Source: Candidatus Hydrothermota bacterium (GTDB taxonomy: Bacteria; Hydrothermota; Hydrothermia; UBA1063). Taken from it: 6,771 bases of DNA. Location of the stretch: contig QNDO01000081.1 of assembly GCA_003644895.1 (NCBI GenBank), positions 1 to 6,771 of the forward strand, given 5' to 3'. Shown here one piece after another: positions 6,633-6,771 of this stretch. The notes below the pieces were generated by a model. The model was given only the letters and a program-made list of their open reading frames with translations. It made no database searches and had not been told where the DNA came from. The position numbers and the translations under genes were made by a program. The stretch's first letter is position 1. Each line of letters opens with the position of its first letter.

Positions 6633-6771
6633 TTATACAGAAAAAACGGCTACATGTACAGGATTCTCTTCCACAGTAAGAGCCCGGGCAACAAGATTTC
6701 CTTGCTTGAGTCTCCACTCAGTACCCTTAATAACAGACTTGAAAGCTTCAAATTCACTATTAACAAGATAT
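6633..6771 (-). CDS. C-terminal end of an unidentified protein upstream of the permease (5' truncated by window)
   Basis: Reading the minus strand from the window edge, one frame stays open for 45 codons to a TAA at 6635-6633. It encodes a C-terminus containing KGTEWRLKQGNLVARAL and ending ENPVHVAVFSV. The composition, mixed charged and hydrophobic with a beta-strand-like end, looks like real protein, but I do not recognise the family. Its stop is one base from the permease ATG (TAA-C-ATG), so the two genes are probably co-transcribed and translationally coupled. That spacing is the main reason for calling it a gene. A functional link to amino acid transport or to regulation of the EIIA domain is possible but not shown. 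Confidence 0.7.
   Translation of the reverse strand, partial: YLVNSEFEAFKSVIKGTEWRLKQGNLVARALTVEENPVHVAVFSV

Noticed and set aside
6639..6661. Short palindromic TACATGTA region upstream of the permease as an operator
   Set aside because: It lies inside the coding end of the upstream minus-strand gene, is a single short palindrome, and there is no promoter nearby for it to control.

Overview
The window looks like chromosomal DNA from an AT-rich bacterium. Genes are packed with almost no intergenic DNA, the Shine-Dalgarno sites are of the AGGAGG/GAGGT type, and arginine AGA/AGG and isoleucine ATA codons are frequent. A PTS EIIA domain in one gene argues for Bacteria over Archaea. I cannot assign a phylum from sequence alone. 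I see no rRNA, tRNA, CRISPR array, insertion sequence or long repeat, and no gene-free stretch over 300 bases.

Left part (2-4766, + strand): a compact co-directional cluster of six reading frames, spaced by between a 4-base overlap and 10 bases. In order they are: the C-terminal end of an unidentified protein; a small DUF2279/YfiM-like protein; a large M28-type zinc aminopeptidase-like protein with a C-terminal winged-helix-like segment; KptA/Tpt1 RNA 2'-phosphotransferase; a Nudix hydrolase that matches human MTH1 (NUDT1) along its length; and an AMP-forming acyl-CoA synthetase. The synthetase is best read as starting at an ACG codon at 3291, behind a near-perfect ribosome binding site. A caller limited to ATG/GTG/TTG would place the start at 3447 and lose 52 conserved residues.

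Right part (6771-4763, - strand): the C-terminal end of an unidentified protein lies one base upstream of a 622-residue transporter. The transporter fuses a 12-helix APC-type amino acid permease to a cytoplasmic PTS EIIA (fructose/nitrogen-type) domain that keeps its candidate phospho-histidine. The two gene blocks converge and their stop codons overlap, leaving no space for a conventional terminator between them.

The + strand genes do not form one obvious pathway. The most suggestive link is KptA next to a Nudix hydrolase: an NAD+-consuming RNA-end enzyme beside a nucleoside-diphosphate-linkage hydrolase. The most unusual individual points are the ACG start and the permease-EIIA fusion.
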